64,000 bases of DNA from positions 124,001 to 188,000 of the forward strand of contig NZ_QFLI01000007.1 in assembly GCF_003202155.1 (NCBI RefSeq), written 5' to 3'. This DNA comes from Marinifilum breve (GTDB lineage: Bacteria; Bacteroidota; Bacteroidia; Bacteroidales; Marinifilaceae). Shown one piece after another: positions 36,623-45,447 of this stretch. The translations under genes were made by a program, and so were the position numbers. Every line of letters begins with the position of its first letter. The first letter of the stretch is position 1. The notes below the pieces were generated by a model, which searched no databases, was not told where the DNA came from, and was given only the letters and a program-made list of their open reading frames with translations.

Positions 36623-37762
36623 ATGAGAAGATTGAAAAAGATGGGGATAGGATTAGGAATATTATTGTTGGTTACCTGTATTATTGGAGTTTCATTTATT
36701 TATATCAGCCCACAATTTGGGCGAAGAGCCAACGCCAATCAGAAAAAGGCTTATGCCTTGCTACCAAACTATAAGGATGGAAAATTCATTAATCGTGAAA
36801 AAATTGAAATGGAAATGAGCATGCGCTCTTTCTCTAAAATGTTTCGCGAAATGTTGAGTCCCGATCCCAATGTCAATCCAAAATCGAATATTGAGGTAGT
36901 CAATTTAAATTCAGATGATTTAGAAGTCAAAGCAGATTCTATAAACGAAGTAATTTGGTTGGGACACTCTTCTTTCCTAATCAGACTAAATGGCAAAACC
37001 ATTTTGCTGGATCCGGTATTTAGCGAGAAAACTGGCCCACATTCTTTCTTTGGCAGAAAGAAATACAACAATCAAATGCCAATCGACTTAATCGACATAC
37101 CACATGTTGATGCAGTTTTCATCTCTCATGATCATTACGATCATTTGGATTATTACAGCATAGTAAACTTAAAGGACAAAACCGATAGATTTCTTGTTCC
37201 TATTGGGGTTGGCAATCATCTTAAGTCTTGGAAAGTTGATGAAAACAAAATTCAAGAGTTCAATTGGTGGGATGAAGGTGCTTTCGATGGAATCCAATTT
37301 GCCTTTACTCCTACTCGCCACATGTCTGGTAGAGGCTTGGCCGACCAATCATCAACGCTTTGGGGGTCATGGGTACTAAAAGGAAAAGATAAGAGCATCT
37401 ATTTTAGTGGAGATGGAGGTTATGGCGAACATTTTAAAGAGATTGGCGAAAAATATGGTCCCTTCGATATTGGCTTAATGGAATGCGGACAGTACAATAA
37501 GCTTTGGGCCGATGTACATATGATGCCAGAAGAATCGGTGCAAGCAGGTATGGATGTAAAAGCAAAAAGAATCATCCCAATTCATTGGGGATCGTATCGC
37601 CTGGCAAACCATGCCTGGACTGAGCCTGTGGAAAGATTTAAGGCCAAAGCCAAAGAGCTTGATGCTACTATTTTAACTCCTCGAATTGGAGAAAATATTA
37701 ATTTGAACCAGCAAGAACATACACAATCTACCGAGTGGTGGGTAAAAATAACAGGCAAGTAA
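36623..37762 (+). CDS. MBL-fold metallo-hydrolase (NAPE-PLD/UlaG-like)
   Basis: 379 residues with an N-terminal membrane anchor or signal (about 7-27, 'MGIGLGILLLVTCIIGVSFIY'). Metal-binding motif HxHxDH is present as 'SHDHYDHLD' (about 170-178). 'VIWLGHSSFLIRLNGKTILLDPVF' precedes it and 'FSGDGGYGEHF', 'MECGQYNKLWADVHMMPEE' and 'IIPIHWGSYRLANHAW' supply the remaining ligands. This set matches the group around human NAPE-PLD and bacterial RomA/UlaG-like proteins. A phosphodiesterase or lactonase-type reaction is possible; the substrate is unknown. It is downstream of an AraC regulator. Confidence 0.88.
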   Translation: MRRLKKMGIGLGILLLVTCIIGVSFIYISPQFGRRANANQKKAYALLPNYKDGKFINREKIEMEMSMRSFSKMFREMLSPDPNVNPKSNIEVVNLNSDDLEVKADSINEVIWLGHSSFLIRLNGKTILLDPVFSEKTGPHSFFGRKKYNNQMPIDLIDIPHVDAVFISHDHYDHLDYYSIVNLKDKTDRFLVPIGVGNHLKSWKVDENKIQEFNWWDEGAFDGIQFAFTPTRHMSGRGLADQSSTLWGSWVLKGKDKSIYFSGDGGYGEHFKEIGEKYGPFDIGLMECGQYNKLWADVHMMPEESVQAGMDVKAKRIIPIHWGSYRLANHAWTEPVERFKAKAKELDATILTPRIGENINLNQQEHTQSTEWWVKITGK

Positions 37763-37784
37763 ACTTTGATTTTACAATTTGATT

Positions 37785-37811
37785 GAGGCTGTTCCTATTA
37801 GGGACAGCCTC
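37785..37811 (+). terminator. Terminator of the AraC/MBL operon
   Basis: 11-bp stem GAGGCTGTTCC / GGGACAGCCTC (one G-T pair) with 5-nt loop, followed by TTTTGTTG. Confidence 0.85.
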
Positions 37812-37979
37812 TTTTGTTGTTATGTGATTTATATCAAACAACAGTTCGTTGTACAAGTTCTGATTTAACAAAAATTTGAATATTTGCATAAGCTTTGTAA
37901 ATTTGATCTGTCACAAATAAACTACTTAAAATTTGCGCTGTTGGCCCATAAATTCAATTGAAAACCTATTAAGCACCTC

Positions 37980-38801
37980 ATGATAAAAAAACTGTTCCTA
38001 AACGATAGAATAATTCTTAGTCTAATCCTATTTAATGCGATCCTGTTATTTATAAGCGGTTTCTCCCTTTCCGAGTTTAGTACATTTTTTATTCACACTT
38101 TGGATAATGTAATTACAGGCTTGTTTTTAATCGAATTGGGCATTAAACTCAACGAGTTCGGCTTAAAAGGCTATTTTGCTTCCAATTGGAACAAGTTAGA
38201 TTTTGTTTTGGTGGTTCTGTCAATCCCCGCATTTGTTACTTTCATTTTTCATGCGCATGATTCTGACATCAGCTTCTTGTTGGTATTTCGATTAATGAGG
38301 GTTTTTAAATCATTCCGATTTTTAAAGTTTATTCCTGGTGTCGATCAACTATTCAAAGACATTAAAAGAGCCTTGAAGGCCTCGGTTATTGTATTAATCG
38401 GATTTGCCATTTACATTTTCATTATTGGCGTATTCTCCTTTTACCTGTTTGAATCAAGCGCGCCGCAATACTTTAAAAACCCATTGATTTCTCTTTATTC
38501 CATATTTAAGATTTTTACTGTAGAGGGATGGTTTGAAATACCCGAAGAAATAACTCAAGGCTACTCTCCTACGGCAGCCTTTTTCACTTATTTCTACTTT
38601 ATATTTATTCTTCTTACTGGAGGTATTTTTGGTCTGTCCTTAGTAAACTCCATTTTTGTAGATGCAATGGTGAGCGATAATAACGACGAACTAGAGAAGA
38701 AAATTGACAATTTGGAAAAAAAGATAGATGTACTGCTAAAGCAAAACGAATCTCATAATGGCATTCCTAAACCAAAAGAAATCATCATCCAAAATGATTA
38801 A
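37980..38801 (+). CDS. Voltage-gated cation channel (NaChBac-like)
   Basis: 273 residues, one six-helix subunit expected to form a tetramer. S4 (about 101-118) shows R104, R107, K110, R113 and K116 spaced exactly every third residue, the voltage-sensor pattern. The pore (S5-P-S6, about 134-230) carries the filter 'FTVEGW' (T180-V-E182-G-W184), comparable to TLESW of NaChBac, so sodium or calcium selectivity is plausible. The C-terminal tail ('NDELEKKIDNLEKKIDVLLKQ') is a tetramerising coiled coil. It is a single-gene unit. Confidence 0.9.
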   Translation: MIKKLFLNDRIILSLILFNAILLFISGFSLSEFSTFFIHTLDNVITGLFLIELGIKLNEFGLKGYFASNWNKLDFVLVVLSIPAFVTFIFHAHDSDISFLLVFRLMRVFKSFRFLKFIPGVDQLFKDIKRALKASVIVLIGFAIYIFIIGVFSFYLFESSAPQYFKNPLISLYSIFKIFTVEGWFEIPEEITQGYSPTAAFFTYFYFIFILLTGGIFGLSLVNSIFVDAMVSDNNDELEKKIDNLEKKIDVLLKQNESHNGIPKPKEIIIQND

Positions 38802-38903
38802 TAACTTCTATCTTTTGTAAAGATGATACTCAAGGAATCCTATATCCCAACTAACAGTAATTAATAAAACACTACTAGCCTTAAACAAAATATTATATAT
38901 AAT

Positions 38904-38934
38904 TTTGATCAAAAAATCATAATTAATACTTTTG
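38904..38934 (+). promoter_or_regulatory. Consensus Bacteroidota promoter for the two-gene membrane module
   Basis: TTTG (38904-38907), exactly 19 bases, then TACTTTTG (38927-38934): a full match to TTTG-N19-TAnnTTTG. Transcription should start near 38941, leaving a 5' leader of about 50 bases before the ATG at 38990. Confidence 0.75.
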
Positions 38935-38989
38935 ATACTATTCTTAACTAATATATTCTAACCTACTAAAAACCTAACCAATAAATTAA

Positions 38990-39373
38990 ATGCTCGAGAT
39001 ATTAACAAAATATTCCATCATTTTTATACCAATTATTATTTTTTTACTCACCATTGGAATGAAAATGTACACAGGAAAAGATCTACATGATATTACTTAT
39101 GCTCAAACAGCATTAGAAATACCCGTTGACCTATTATTTATATCAGTAACACTAACTATTACTTTTCTAACAAAGGAAGCTAGCAATATTACACCTGGAA
39201 TCATATTACTTCTTACCGAAATATTACTTGCTTTTTTTACTGTTATAATCTGGAGATATTCAGTGGAAAAATTAATTAACAACAACCTAATTCCTTGTGG
39301 ATTACTTGGATTACTAAATTACAACCTTTCAATTTGGCCTCTTATATATATAATTTATCTAAACTCTCTATAA
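38990..39373 (+). CDS. Small four-helix membrane protein, unknown function
   Basis: 127 residues with about four hydrophobic helices (about 6-24, 43-60, 66-88, 105-125) and short loops; no signal peptidase site and no family recognised. Its stop overlaps the start of the next gene by one base (TAATG), so the two are translationally coupled and likely form one complex. A consensus promoter lies upstream. Codon use is more A/T-rich than that of most neighbours (many ATA, TTA, AAT codons), which fits acquisition by transfer. Confidence 0.75.
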   Translation: MLEILTKYSIIFIPIIIFLLTIGMKMYTGKDLHDITYAQTALEIPVDLLFISVTLTITFLTKEASNITPGIILLLTEILLAFFTVIIWRYSVEKLINNNLIPCGLLGLLNYNLSIWPLIYIIYLNSL

Positions 39374-40089
39374 TGGATAAGGACTTTCTATACATAGCAA
39401 TTTCATCAATCATTTCGCTTTCAACCTTATTGGCTGTATTATTACTGTATATCCAAAATAAGAAATTAAAAAATAATGAACTCATAAAAACAAGTGCTGA
39501 GTTGTCTTACATGAGAAGTTACTTTGAGAAAAAAATAATTGACATCAACTCTAAATTATTAGCAGATTCAGAAAGGTGGAATGAAGTCAATCATTTACTT
39601 TTATCATACAATCCAAAAGTTGATGAATCATTTTTCCAATCAAAACCTGCATTTAACGATTCCTTTTTTAATAACTTCAGAATTAAACCAGAAAATATAA
39701 ACGTTAAGGAAGATCAAGTTTTTTTACTGACTCCATTCATTAAAAGCGAAAAAGTAACTTTTTTTGATGTTGAAGCAATCTGCCATCAATTAGGTTTTAA
39801 ATGTCTAAAAGGTGATGAAGAATATATCACTGGAGATATATTTGCTTACATTCTTAATAAAATACTTGAATCAAGAATAGTAATCGCAAATATAAATGGA
39901 AGAAATCCAAATGTATTTTATGAACTTGGTATTGCACAAGCTATAGGGAAGCCAACCTTACTTATTTCAAAAAACATTGAAAATATTCCTTTTGATGTAA
40001 AATCTCAAAATATTATCATTTATAAAGATTCTAACGAACTCTCTGATAAATTATCTTTAATGCTAAGTAGTATATTAGTAAACGAGTAA
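39373..40089 (+). CDS. Membrane-anchored TIR/nucleoside-deoxyribosyltransferase-like protein
   Basis: 238 residues from the ATG that overlaps the upstream stop by one base; a longer frame from 39295 lies inside the previous gene. One membrane helix (about 5-25), a coiled linker (about 30-65), then a cytosolic Rossmann-like domain (about 108-235). That domain shows 'VFLLTPFIKSEKVTFFDVEAICHQLGFKC', 'ILESRIVIANINGRNPNVFYELGIAQAIGKPTLLIS' and 'IPFDVKSQNIIIYKD'. The NPNVFYELG block, with its Glu, is the hallmark of the TIR-like/deoxyribosyltransferase-like superfamily, whose members cleave N-glycosidic bonds in nucleotides or NAD. Coupling to a small membrane protein suggests an effector-type system, possibly defence (inference). 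Confidence 0.75.
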   Translation: MDKDFLYIAISSIISLSTLLAVLLLYIQNKKLKNNELIKTSAELSYMRSYFEKKIIDINSKLLADSERWNEVNHLLLSYNPKVDESFFQSKPAFNDSFFNNFRIKPENINVKEDQVFLLTPFIKSEKVTFFDVEAICHQLGFKCLKGDEEYITGDIFAYILNKILESRIVIANINGRNPNVFYELGIAQAIGKPTLLISKNIENIPFDVKSQNIIIYKDSNELSDKLSLMLSSILVNE

Positions 40090-40153
40090 CAACACAACTC
40101 ATGCTTTTCAAAAATCATCTCACCGTTTACTTGTAGAAAACACCTATCTAAAA

Positions 40154-40444
40154 TTAAGGATTATACAAATCCGGATTAAAGAAATCCATAATCGATTTGA
40201 TCATCTCGATTTTAACATTGGCTTTTTTGTGTTCGGAATCCAAGTCGGTAGTATGAAGGTATGCGCTTAGTGCTTCTGGCAGGTTCCCCATTTGATGGTA
40301 CAATTCACCTATTTGAAACTGAGCCTCAGTATTTTTAGCATCAAGCTCCAATACAGATTTGTATTTTTCTATTGCTGCTTCATATTTTTCTGCTTTGGCC
40401 AACTCTGTAGCTTCCACCATTAATTTTTCCACTTCCTTACTCAT
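40154..40444 (-). CDS. Small TPR protein
   Basis: 96 residues made of about two tetratricopeptide repeats: 'ATELAKAEKYEAAIEKYKSVLELDAKNTEAQFQIGELYHQMGNLPEALSAYLHTTDLD'. No signal peptide, so a cytosolic adaptor. Partner unknown. It is convergent with the two-gene membrane module and stands alone; no terminator hairpin was found in the 64-base gap. Confidence 0.8.
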   Translation of the reverse strand: MSKEVEKLMVEATELAKAEKYEAAIEKYKSVLELDAKNTEAQFQIGELYHQMGNLPEALSAYLHTTDLDSEHKKANVKIEMIKSIMDFFNPDLYNP

Positions 40445-40588
40445 GATGTAATCCTTTACCTAATGGATAAAATCTCAATTTAATTTTGAGCAAATGTAAT
40501 CATTAGCCTTTACCAATCAAAGCATGTAGCAAGAAGTATGTGCAGTTTATTAAACATTACAGGGTATTCTTCCATCTCCCAAATGCAT

Positions 40589-41113
40589 TGAATTGATCTG
40601 CAAGTCTACTGAATTAATCTTAGCACCCACTGAATGATGTTTCAAGGCTACTGAAACGATCTCACCATCTATTGAATAAGGATTAAAGGCCATTGAATGG
40701 ATCTCACTGGTCGATGAATTATTCTCAGCACCTAATGAATCAGACACACACCCTATTGAAACGTCGTCACTATCTACTGAATTAAAATCACAGTCTACTG
40801 AATTGAAATCAGCTCCTTATGAATGAAACTCTCCACGCAATGAATTAATCACAAGCCCTATTGTACCAAACTCAGAGCATACTGAATCACCCAAGGTGTG
40901 AATTGAACGATTCTTTCAGTCTACTGAAAAGAACAACGCCTTCACTGAATCATCCTCACAGCGAACTGAATCATCCTCGCAGCTCACTGAATAAAACTTA
41001 CCTTCTTCTGATTTCATCTTCAAAGCTGTTGATTACTTCTCGATGCATTCCGAACCGAACTCTCATTAAAGTCATAAGATCTCCATGTCCATAAATTGTA
41101 CTATCGAGTCTAT
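40589..41113. repeat. Exactly phased 21-bp degenerate tandem repeat array
   Basis: Twenty-two consecutive 21-base units (40589-41050) with no insertion or deletion, plus about three weaker units up to 41113. Nineteen of the 22 begin TGAA; the others begin TGTA, TGAT, TGAT. Favoured bases: positions 1-5 TGAAT, 8-13 AtCTCA-like, 18-21 CTAC or CTAT. Read on the minus strand each unit is seven codons of type (V/I)-(D/G)-x-(E/K)-(I/F)-(N/D)-S, with in-frame stops in the units at 40799, 40904 and 41030. Neighbouring units differ at many positions, so the array is old or under a constraint on spacing rather than sequence. It lies just upstream of the flavin reductase gene. Confidence 0.9.
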
Positions 41114-41154
41114 TTTGTAAGTTTGTACGTTGAATTAAATCAAGCAAAATAATA

Positions 41155-41766
41155 ATGGCAAAACAACATTGGAAACCAGGAACCATGGTTTATCCCATAC
41201 CAGCTGTAATGGTTAGTTGCGGATCGAAACCTGAAGATTACAATATCATAACAATTGCCTGGACAGGAACCATTTGCAGCGATCCTGCAATGTGTTACAT
41301 TTCGGTGCGTAAGAACAGACACTCTTACGATATCATTAAGGAATCGGGAGAATTTGTAATCAATTTAACAACCAAAAACCTGGCCTATGCTACCGATTGG
41401 TGTGGAGTTAAATCGGGAAAGGATTTCAATAAGTTTGAAGAAATGAATCTTACTCCTGCTCCATCAAAAGAAATATCGGCACCTATTATTGAAGAATCGC
41501 CATTGAGCATTGAGTGTAAAGTGAAAAACATTGTAGAATTGGGTTCGCACGATATGTTTATTGCCGAGGTGGTAAATGTACAGGCTGATGAAAGATATAT
41601 AAACGAGAAAACCGGTAAGTTCTTGCTTAGCAAAGCTCGTCCCATTGCCTACTCACATGGTTATTACTTTGAGCTGGGTAAACTGATTGGACAATTCGGA
41701 CACTCAGTAATGAAAAAGAAAACCAGAGAAATGAAAGGCAAAAAGGGAAAGGCTAGAAAGGCATAA
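41155..41766 (+). CDS. Flavin reductase-like FMN-binding protein
   Basis: 203 residues of the flavin reductase/FlaRed split-barrel family. 'MVYPIPAVMVSCGSKPEDYNIITIAWTGTICSDPAMCYISVRKNRHSYDIIKESGEFVINL' is the FMN-binding pattern, and 'IECKVKNIVELGSHDMFIAEVVNVQADERYI' the later strands. The C-terminus is very basic ('KKKTREMKGKKGKARKA'). Probably a cytosolic NAD(P)H-flavin reductase or an FMN protein of unknown partner. The 21-bp repeat array ends about 40 bases before its start and so includes its promoter region. Confidence 0.9.
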   Translation: MAKQHWKPGTMVYPIPAVMVSCGSKPEDYNIITIAWTGTICSDPAMCYISVRKNRHSYDIIKESGEFVINLTTKNLAYATDWCGVKSGKDFNKFEEMNLTPAPSKEISAPIIEESPLSIECKVKNIVELGSHDMFIAEVVNVQADERYINEKTGKFLLSKARPIAYSHGYYFELGKLIGQFGHSVMKKKTREMKGKKGKARKA

Positions 41767-41815
41767 AGAGGAAAGCTTTACCAAAAGTCATAGGATTGGT
41801 AATCATACCTAGAGT

Positions 41816-42115
41816 TACTCTTTATACACAAATCTGAAATAATTATTTTGATATGGCAATGCTGAATCATTTAAAGTGTTTTCAAATTGAGTGTTTCCCT
41901 TTTAGGGAACCGAAACAAAGTGTAGCTCGTGAACACATTAAGTGTGAACAAACTGTCGACAGACTAAAGGGTGAGAAAAGACAAATATAATCAAAAATAC
42001 ACCCTTCTCCCTGTCGGGATCTCCCCTAGAAGGGGAGAATTTAGAATTAAACGATTGTATATTTAATTCTCCTTCGAATCATATTCTGGAAAATAAATGT
42101 GTATAAAGAGTAGCC
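41816..42115. mobile_element. MITE-like non-coding element with terminal inverted repeats
   Basis: About 300 bases bounded by the inverted 15-mer TACTCTTTATACACA (41816-41830 and, reversed, 42101-42115 region). Inside are two further hairpins: TTCCC-TTTTA-GGGAA near 41907-41921, and CTCCCCT-AGA-AGGGGAG near 42020-42036, the latter preceded by CTCCCTGTCGGGAT. No protein is encoded. This looks like a miniature or decayed element; no target-site duplication could be established. Confidence 0.45.
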
Positions 42116-42135
42116 TATAGTGAGAATACCAAACA

Positions 42136-42165
42136 AAAATACCGGCCTTTTAAGCCGGTATTTTT
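42136..42165. terminator. Bidirectional terminator between flavin reductase and DUF4293
   Basis: 12-bp stem AAAAATACCGGC / GCCGGTATTTTT with loop CTTTTAA, between convergent genes. Confidence 0.9.
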
Positions 42166-42183
42166 AGTTAATATCATTACTGA

Positions 42184-42645
42184 TTATCTAATTCTATCCA
42201 TAGAGCGAATCATCGCTTCATCTTTTCCTATGCCTCTTAATGCCAAGTAACTTAAGATTAAAGCTACCAAAGGAAATGCATTGATAATGCTATAATTTGC
42301 AATTGCATTTAATTCTCCTGCCTGACTGTTGATGCTGTAGTAAATTAAGCCCATTGCCCCCAACATACAAACCATATTAAAAATGGTAAGACGAATTTGA
42401 ATCATTCGCTTTTTAAACAAGAAAATGGTAATTAAACTAACCAGTGCAATAACCGATAGTAAAATTGCTACTGGGTATGCTATAAATATTGCAGGAGCAC
42501 CTTCAGCAATTGCTGGAATTCCCCTGTACAAAAACTCATAAGTTTGACCTGCTGTATCAATTAATTCAGCCAATGGGAAAAAGAACATGATTCCAATTAA
42601 AATAAAGCTTCCCAATAAGTATAAAGATTGTATTCTTTGTATCAT
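42184..42645 (-). CDS. DUF4293 membrane protein
   Basis: 153 residues with four membrane helices. The opening 'MIQRIQSLYLLGSFILIGIMFFFPLAEL' is the recognisable start of DUF4293, a family restricted to Bacteroidota. Function unknown; inner-membrane protein. The helices lie near 8-27, 55-78, 85-108 and 112-135. Single-gene unit. Confidence 0.88.
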   Translation of the reverse strand: MIQRIQSLYLLGSFILIGIMFFFPLAELIDTAGQTYEFLYRGIPAIAEGAPAIFIAYPVAILLSVIALVSLITIFLFKKRMIQIRLTIFNMVCMLGAMGLIYYSINSQAGELNAIANYSIINAFPLVALILSYLALRGIGKDEAMIRSMDRIR

Positions 42646-42681
42646 AGTTATTAATTTTTGTACAAATTTAATTTTAAATTA

Positions 42682-42711
42682 AAAAGCAGCAAACTTTCAT
42701 TTGCTGCTTTT
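42682..42711 (-). terminator. Terminator of the DUF5916 gene
   Basis: AAAAGCAGCAAA / TTTGCTGCTTTT with a 6-nt loop, T-run on the minus strand; 134 bases downstream of the stop codon. Confidence 0.75.
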
Positions 42712-42844
42712 AACCATCATTACTTAACACTAACTAATCACACTTAAAAATTGCTTTTGAAAGAGTTCCCCTAAAACTCTTCAAAACTAAACCCTTAAGC
42801 TTTCACGGTAAGTTAAGGCCCGTAAAATTTAAGTAGGTTTACCA

Positions 42845-45274
42845 TTAACCTTTTCTCTTTAACGACATGTAGTCGATATAATATAGTAGTTTGACTGAAA
42901 AGCTATTCAGCTGTGTCGCGTCAAACGTATCTTTCAAATTATCTACGAAACCGTGTCTGATTTCGTTTTGTGCATCGCGAATTGAACTCTTCCAAACCAA
43001 AGCCAATTCACTACCCGGTGCAAATCGCCAATTGTACACCATATCCACATTAAATGTGTTGAAATTTACATCGTGGTTTTCATTGTAATCAGATTCGGCA
43101 ACTCTCCCACTATCCATTAATCTGTAAAAATCCTTGTATTCAGCCTTAGCCCAATAGTGGCGCATTCTAAAACTCAAAGATGTTTTGTTGTTAAAAATAT
43201 AATTGGCCGTAAATTTATTCTCCAATCTGGCAGTATTTCTATTTCCAATGTAAACAGTTGTAAAATCATTCATATCCGTTTCAGAACTTGCATATCCAAG
43301 TTCGTCCAGATTTCTACTCCAAACCGTCTCATACACCATTAACAGTTTATCGTTTACACGATACCTTGGTGAAACTTTAAGTCTGAAAGATTTTAAATCA
43401 TCCGTAGACATTCGAACACCATAATTCGCATCTAAATCCAAAGCAAAGGCCTTCCTGTAATCAGTCGAAATCCAAAGTCCAGCAAAAGTTGATGAACCTT
43501 TTCGCAACTTCTTTCCTGATACACGAGGCTCCTCGTAATCATATCTGTGCATAGGACGGGTATTTCCATAAAATCCCATTGCAAAATGATCTCGGAACTT
43601 TAATCTGGCATTATAATAAAGCGAAATACTTGTATATCTGCGTGGTTCATATCTGGCTTCATGATGAATTTGAAATCTTGCATGACGCTGGATAACTGAA
43701 CCTTTAGGCTCAAAATTATCGTAGAAAAAATTCAAATTATTATTAATTTGATTGTTACGATATAAAAATCCCAAATCGTTAGGATTATACTTCTCAGTCA
43801 TTACTCTGTGAAAATAATTCCAGGTAAATTTTCCTTGAATCTTTCCAACCTGAATCTCATGCATGTAACCGATTTGATCTTTAGCTTCATCCTGATATCT
43901 CTGAGTAGCAATAATCTTACCCTTTACACTATGAGATCTTTTTTCATTACGTAAATCGAATTCAGTTCCTGTTACATTTGCCATGTAATCCGTTTCAGGT
44001 ATGTAAACATTGGTGTTGAATAAACTCACAAATGATTCATTTTTCATACTCTTATCAACCACCAACATATTGTAATTGGTAAAAGGTTGAATTTTTTCCT
44101 TACGCGATTCCCCTGTAACAGTATCCTTGATGCTTGCATAAGTATTTCTATTCATTGCATTAAGCACACCAATTCCCAGTCCTTTTGAATTTCTACCAGA
44201 AACCTTGGTAGCATTAATAATTTTTGCTTTCGCTGGATTATCAGTAATTATCTCATTCGCACCCAAATTATCGTACACATCATATCTATACCTAGGTGTT
44301 CCTCCAATTCGTCTTGAGTAAAAAATACCGCCTCTGTTAAAAAGCTCTGTTGCTTCGGTAAAAAACTGTCGCTTCTCCGAAAACTTGGTTTCAAAAGGCG
44401 AAAGGTTCAATACTTCATCATCCGATTGAACTTGCCCAAAATCAGGAATCAACATCATATCTAAAGTATAACTTTCGTTGATTCCATATTTTAAATCCAT
44501 TCCTCCTCTAAAATTCGTTTCTCCTTTCGATTCATCCGATAATTTATCGTAGTAAGCAGAAAAATAAGGTGTAAAAGATAGGCGTACCGGAGGCTCTACA
44601 TTTTCTACTCCACGAAGAATCCCACTTTGATTAATCCATCCATCTTCTTCCTTGTCAATAAAATTCCAGCTTGTCTTTTCTCTATCTCGTTGAATGTTTC
44701 TCAGGAAGTTTACTCCCCACTCCTGTACCTCTTTACTTGGGAATCGTAATGCAGAATATGGAATTTCAATCTCTGCAGACCACCCATCTTCCTGAATGCT
44801 TGTTGCACTATTCCATACAGCATCCCAACTGGTATCCTCTCTACTTTTTACAACCTTTGCATCCCACTGAACACCTGAAGCTGTAACAATAAATTCAAAA
44901 GCATCTAATCCTGAATTAAAAGGATCCACAACAAAGGATACAAAATCTGCATTATTTATCTCATCTCTTTTGCTAAGAGTTTTTAGTATTTTCTCTGGTT
45001 CTGGATCATACATTTTAGCACCAACAATAATTGCATTGTTGGTATAAATAAACTTGACTTCTGTTTTGTAATTTGAGCTTGCTCCATTATCTGGCTCCAT
45101 TTGTAAAAAATTATTAGCCACAGGCACCCCTTTCCACACAGAATCATCCAGAATTCCATCGATTAAAGGTTTTTGCGATACTCTTATAGCCATAATCTCT
45201 TTCTTAGGTTGTAATGCGAAACTTGTTAAAGCCAGAACAAGAATCAAAAAGGTTGATAAAATTTGTTTTAACAT
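42845..45274 (-). CDS. CBM9-like/DUF5916 outer-membrane protein
   Basis: 809 residues. A signal peptide ('LSTFLILVLALTSFALQ') is followed by a CBM9-like sandwich (about 28-215: 'PLIDGILDDSVWKGVPVANNFLQMEPDNGASSNYKTEVKFIYTNNAIIVGAKM'). The DUF5916 part (about 225-809) is rich in beta-strands and aromatic residues and probably forms an outer-membrane barrel. 'MLIPDFGQVQSDDEVLNLSPFETKFSEKRQFFTE' is the best conserved DUF5916 block. Such genes are common in marine Bacteroidota, with an unproven role in carbohydrate or lipid uptake. It stands alone. Confidence 0.9.
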   Translation of the reverse strand: MLKQILSTFLILVLALTSFALQPKKEIMAIRVSQKPLIDGILDDSVWKGVPVANNFLQMEPDNGASSNYKTEVKFIYTNNAIIVGAKMYDPEPEKILKTLSKRDEINNADFVSFVVDPFNSGLDAFEFIVTASGVQWDAKVVKSREDTSWDAVWNSATSIQEDGWSAEIEIPYSALRFPSKEVQEWGVNFLRNIQRDREKTSWNFIDKEEDGWINQSGILRGVENVEPPVRLSFTPYFSAYYDKLSDESKGETNFRGGMDLKYGINESYTLDMMLIPDFGQVQSDDEVLNLSPFETKFSEKRQFFTEATELFNRGGIFYSRRIGGTPRYRYDVYDNLGANEIITDNPAKAKIINATKVSGRNSKGLGIGVLNAMNRNTYASIKDTVTGESRKEKIQPFTNYNMLVVDKSMKNESFVSLFNTNVYIPETDYMANVTGTEFDLRNEKRSHSVKGKIIATQRYQDEAKDQIGYMHEIQVGKIQGKFTWNYFHRVMTEKYNPNDLGFLYRNNQINNNLNFFYDNFEPKGSVIQRHARFQIHHEARYEPRRYTSISLYYNARLKFRDHFAMGFYGNTRPMHRYDYEEPRVSGKKLRKGSSTFAGLWISTDYRKAFALDLDANYGVRMSTDDLKSFRLKVSPRYRVNDKLLMVYETVWSRNLDELGYASSETDMNDFTTVYIGNRNTARLENKFTANYIFNNKTSLSFRMRHYWAKAEYKDFYRLMDSGRVAESDYNENHDVNFNTFNVDMVYNWRFAPGSELALVWKSSIRDAQNEIRHGFVDNLKDTFDATQLNSFSVKLLYYIDYMSLKRKG

Positions 45275-45447
45275 GGTTGATTTTAGTTTTCTTTAATGGT
45301 TGGTTGAGTGTTTTAACAGCATTTGCGATATATCACTTATTATGCCATCAAATGTTATTTTCTAATTATTAACTACTTAAGACGTTTTCCTCCTCAATTG
45401 AAGTGAACGCTCACGTGACAATAACTGTACGCTTACGAACGAAAAAA

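Noticed and set aside
40550-40747. 65-codon minus-strand frame in the 21-bp array
   Set aside because: It is seven-codon repeats of the array read in frame, with stops further upstream; no start context or family. Kept only as part of the repeat feature.
40861-41094. 77-codon plus-strand frame in the same array
   Set aside because: Same reason: repeated 'LNHP' type units come from the 21-bp period, and the opposite strand is equally open.
40589-41113. CRISPR array
   Set aside because: Units are contiguous, 21 bases, degenerate and without spacers; no cas gene is present.
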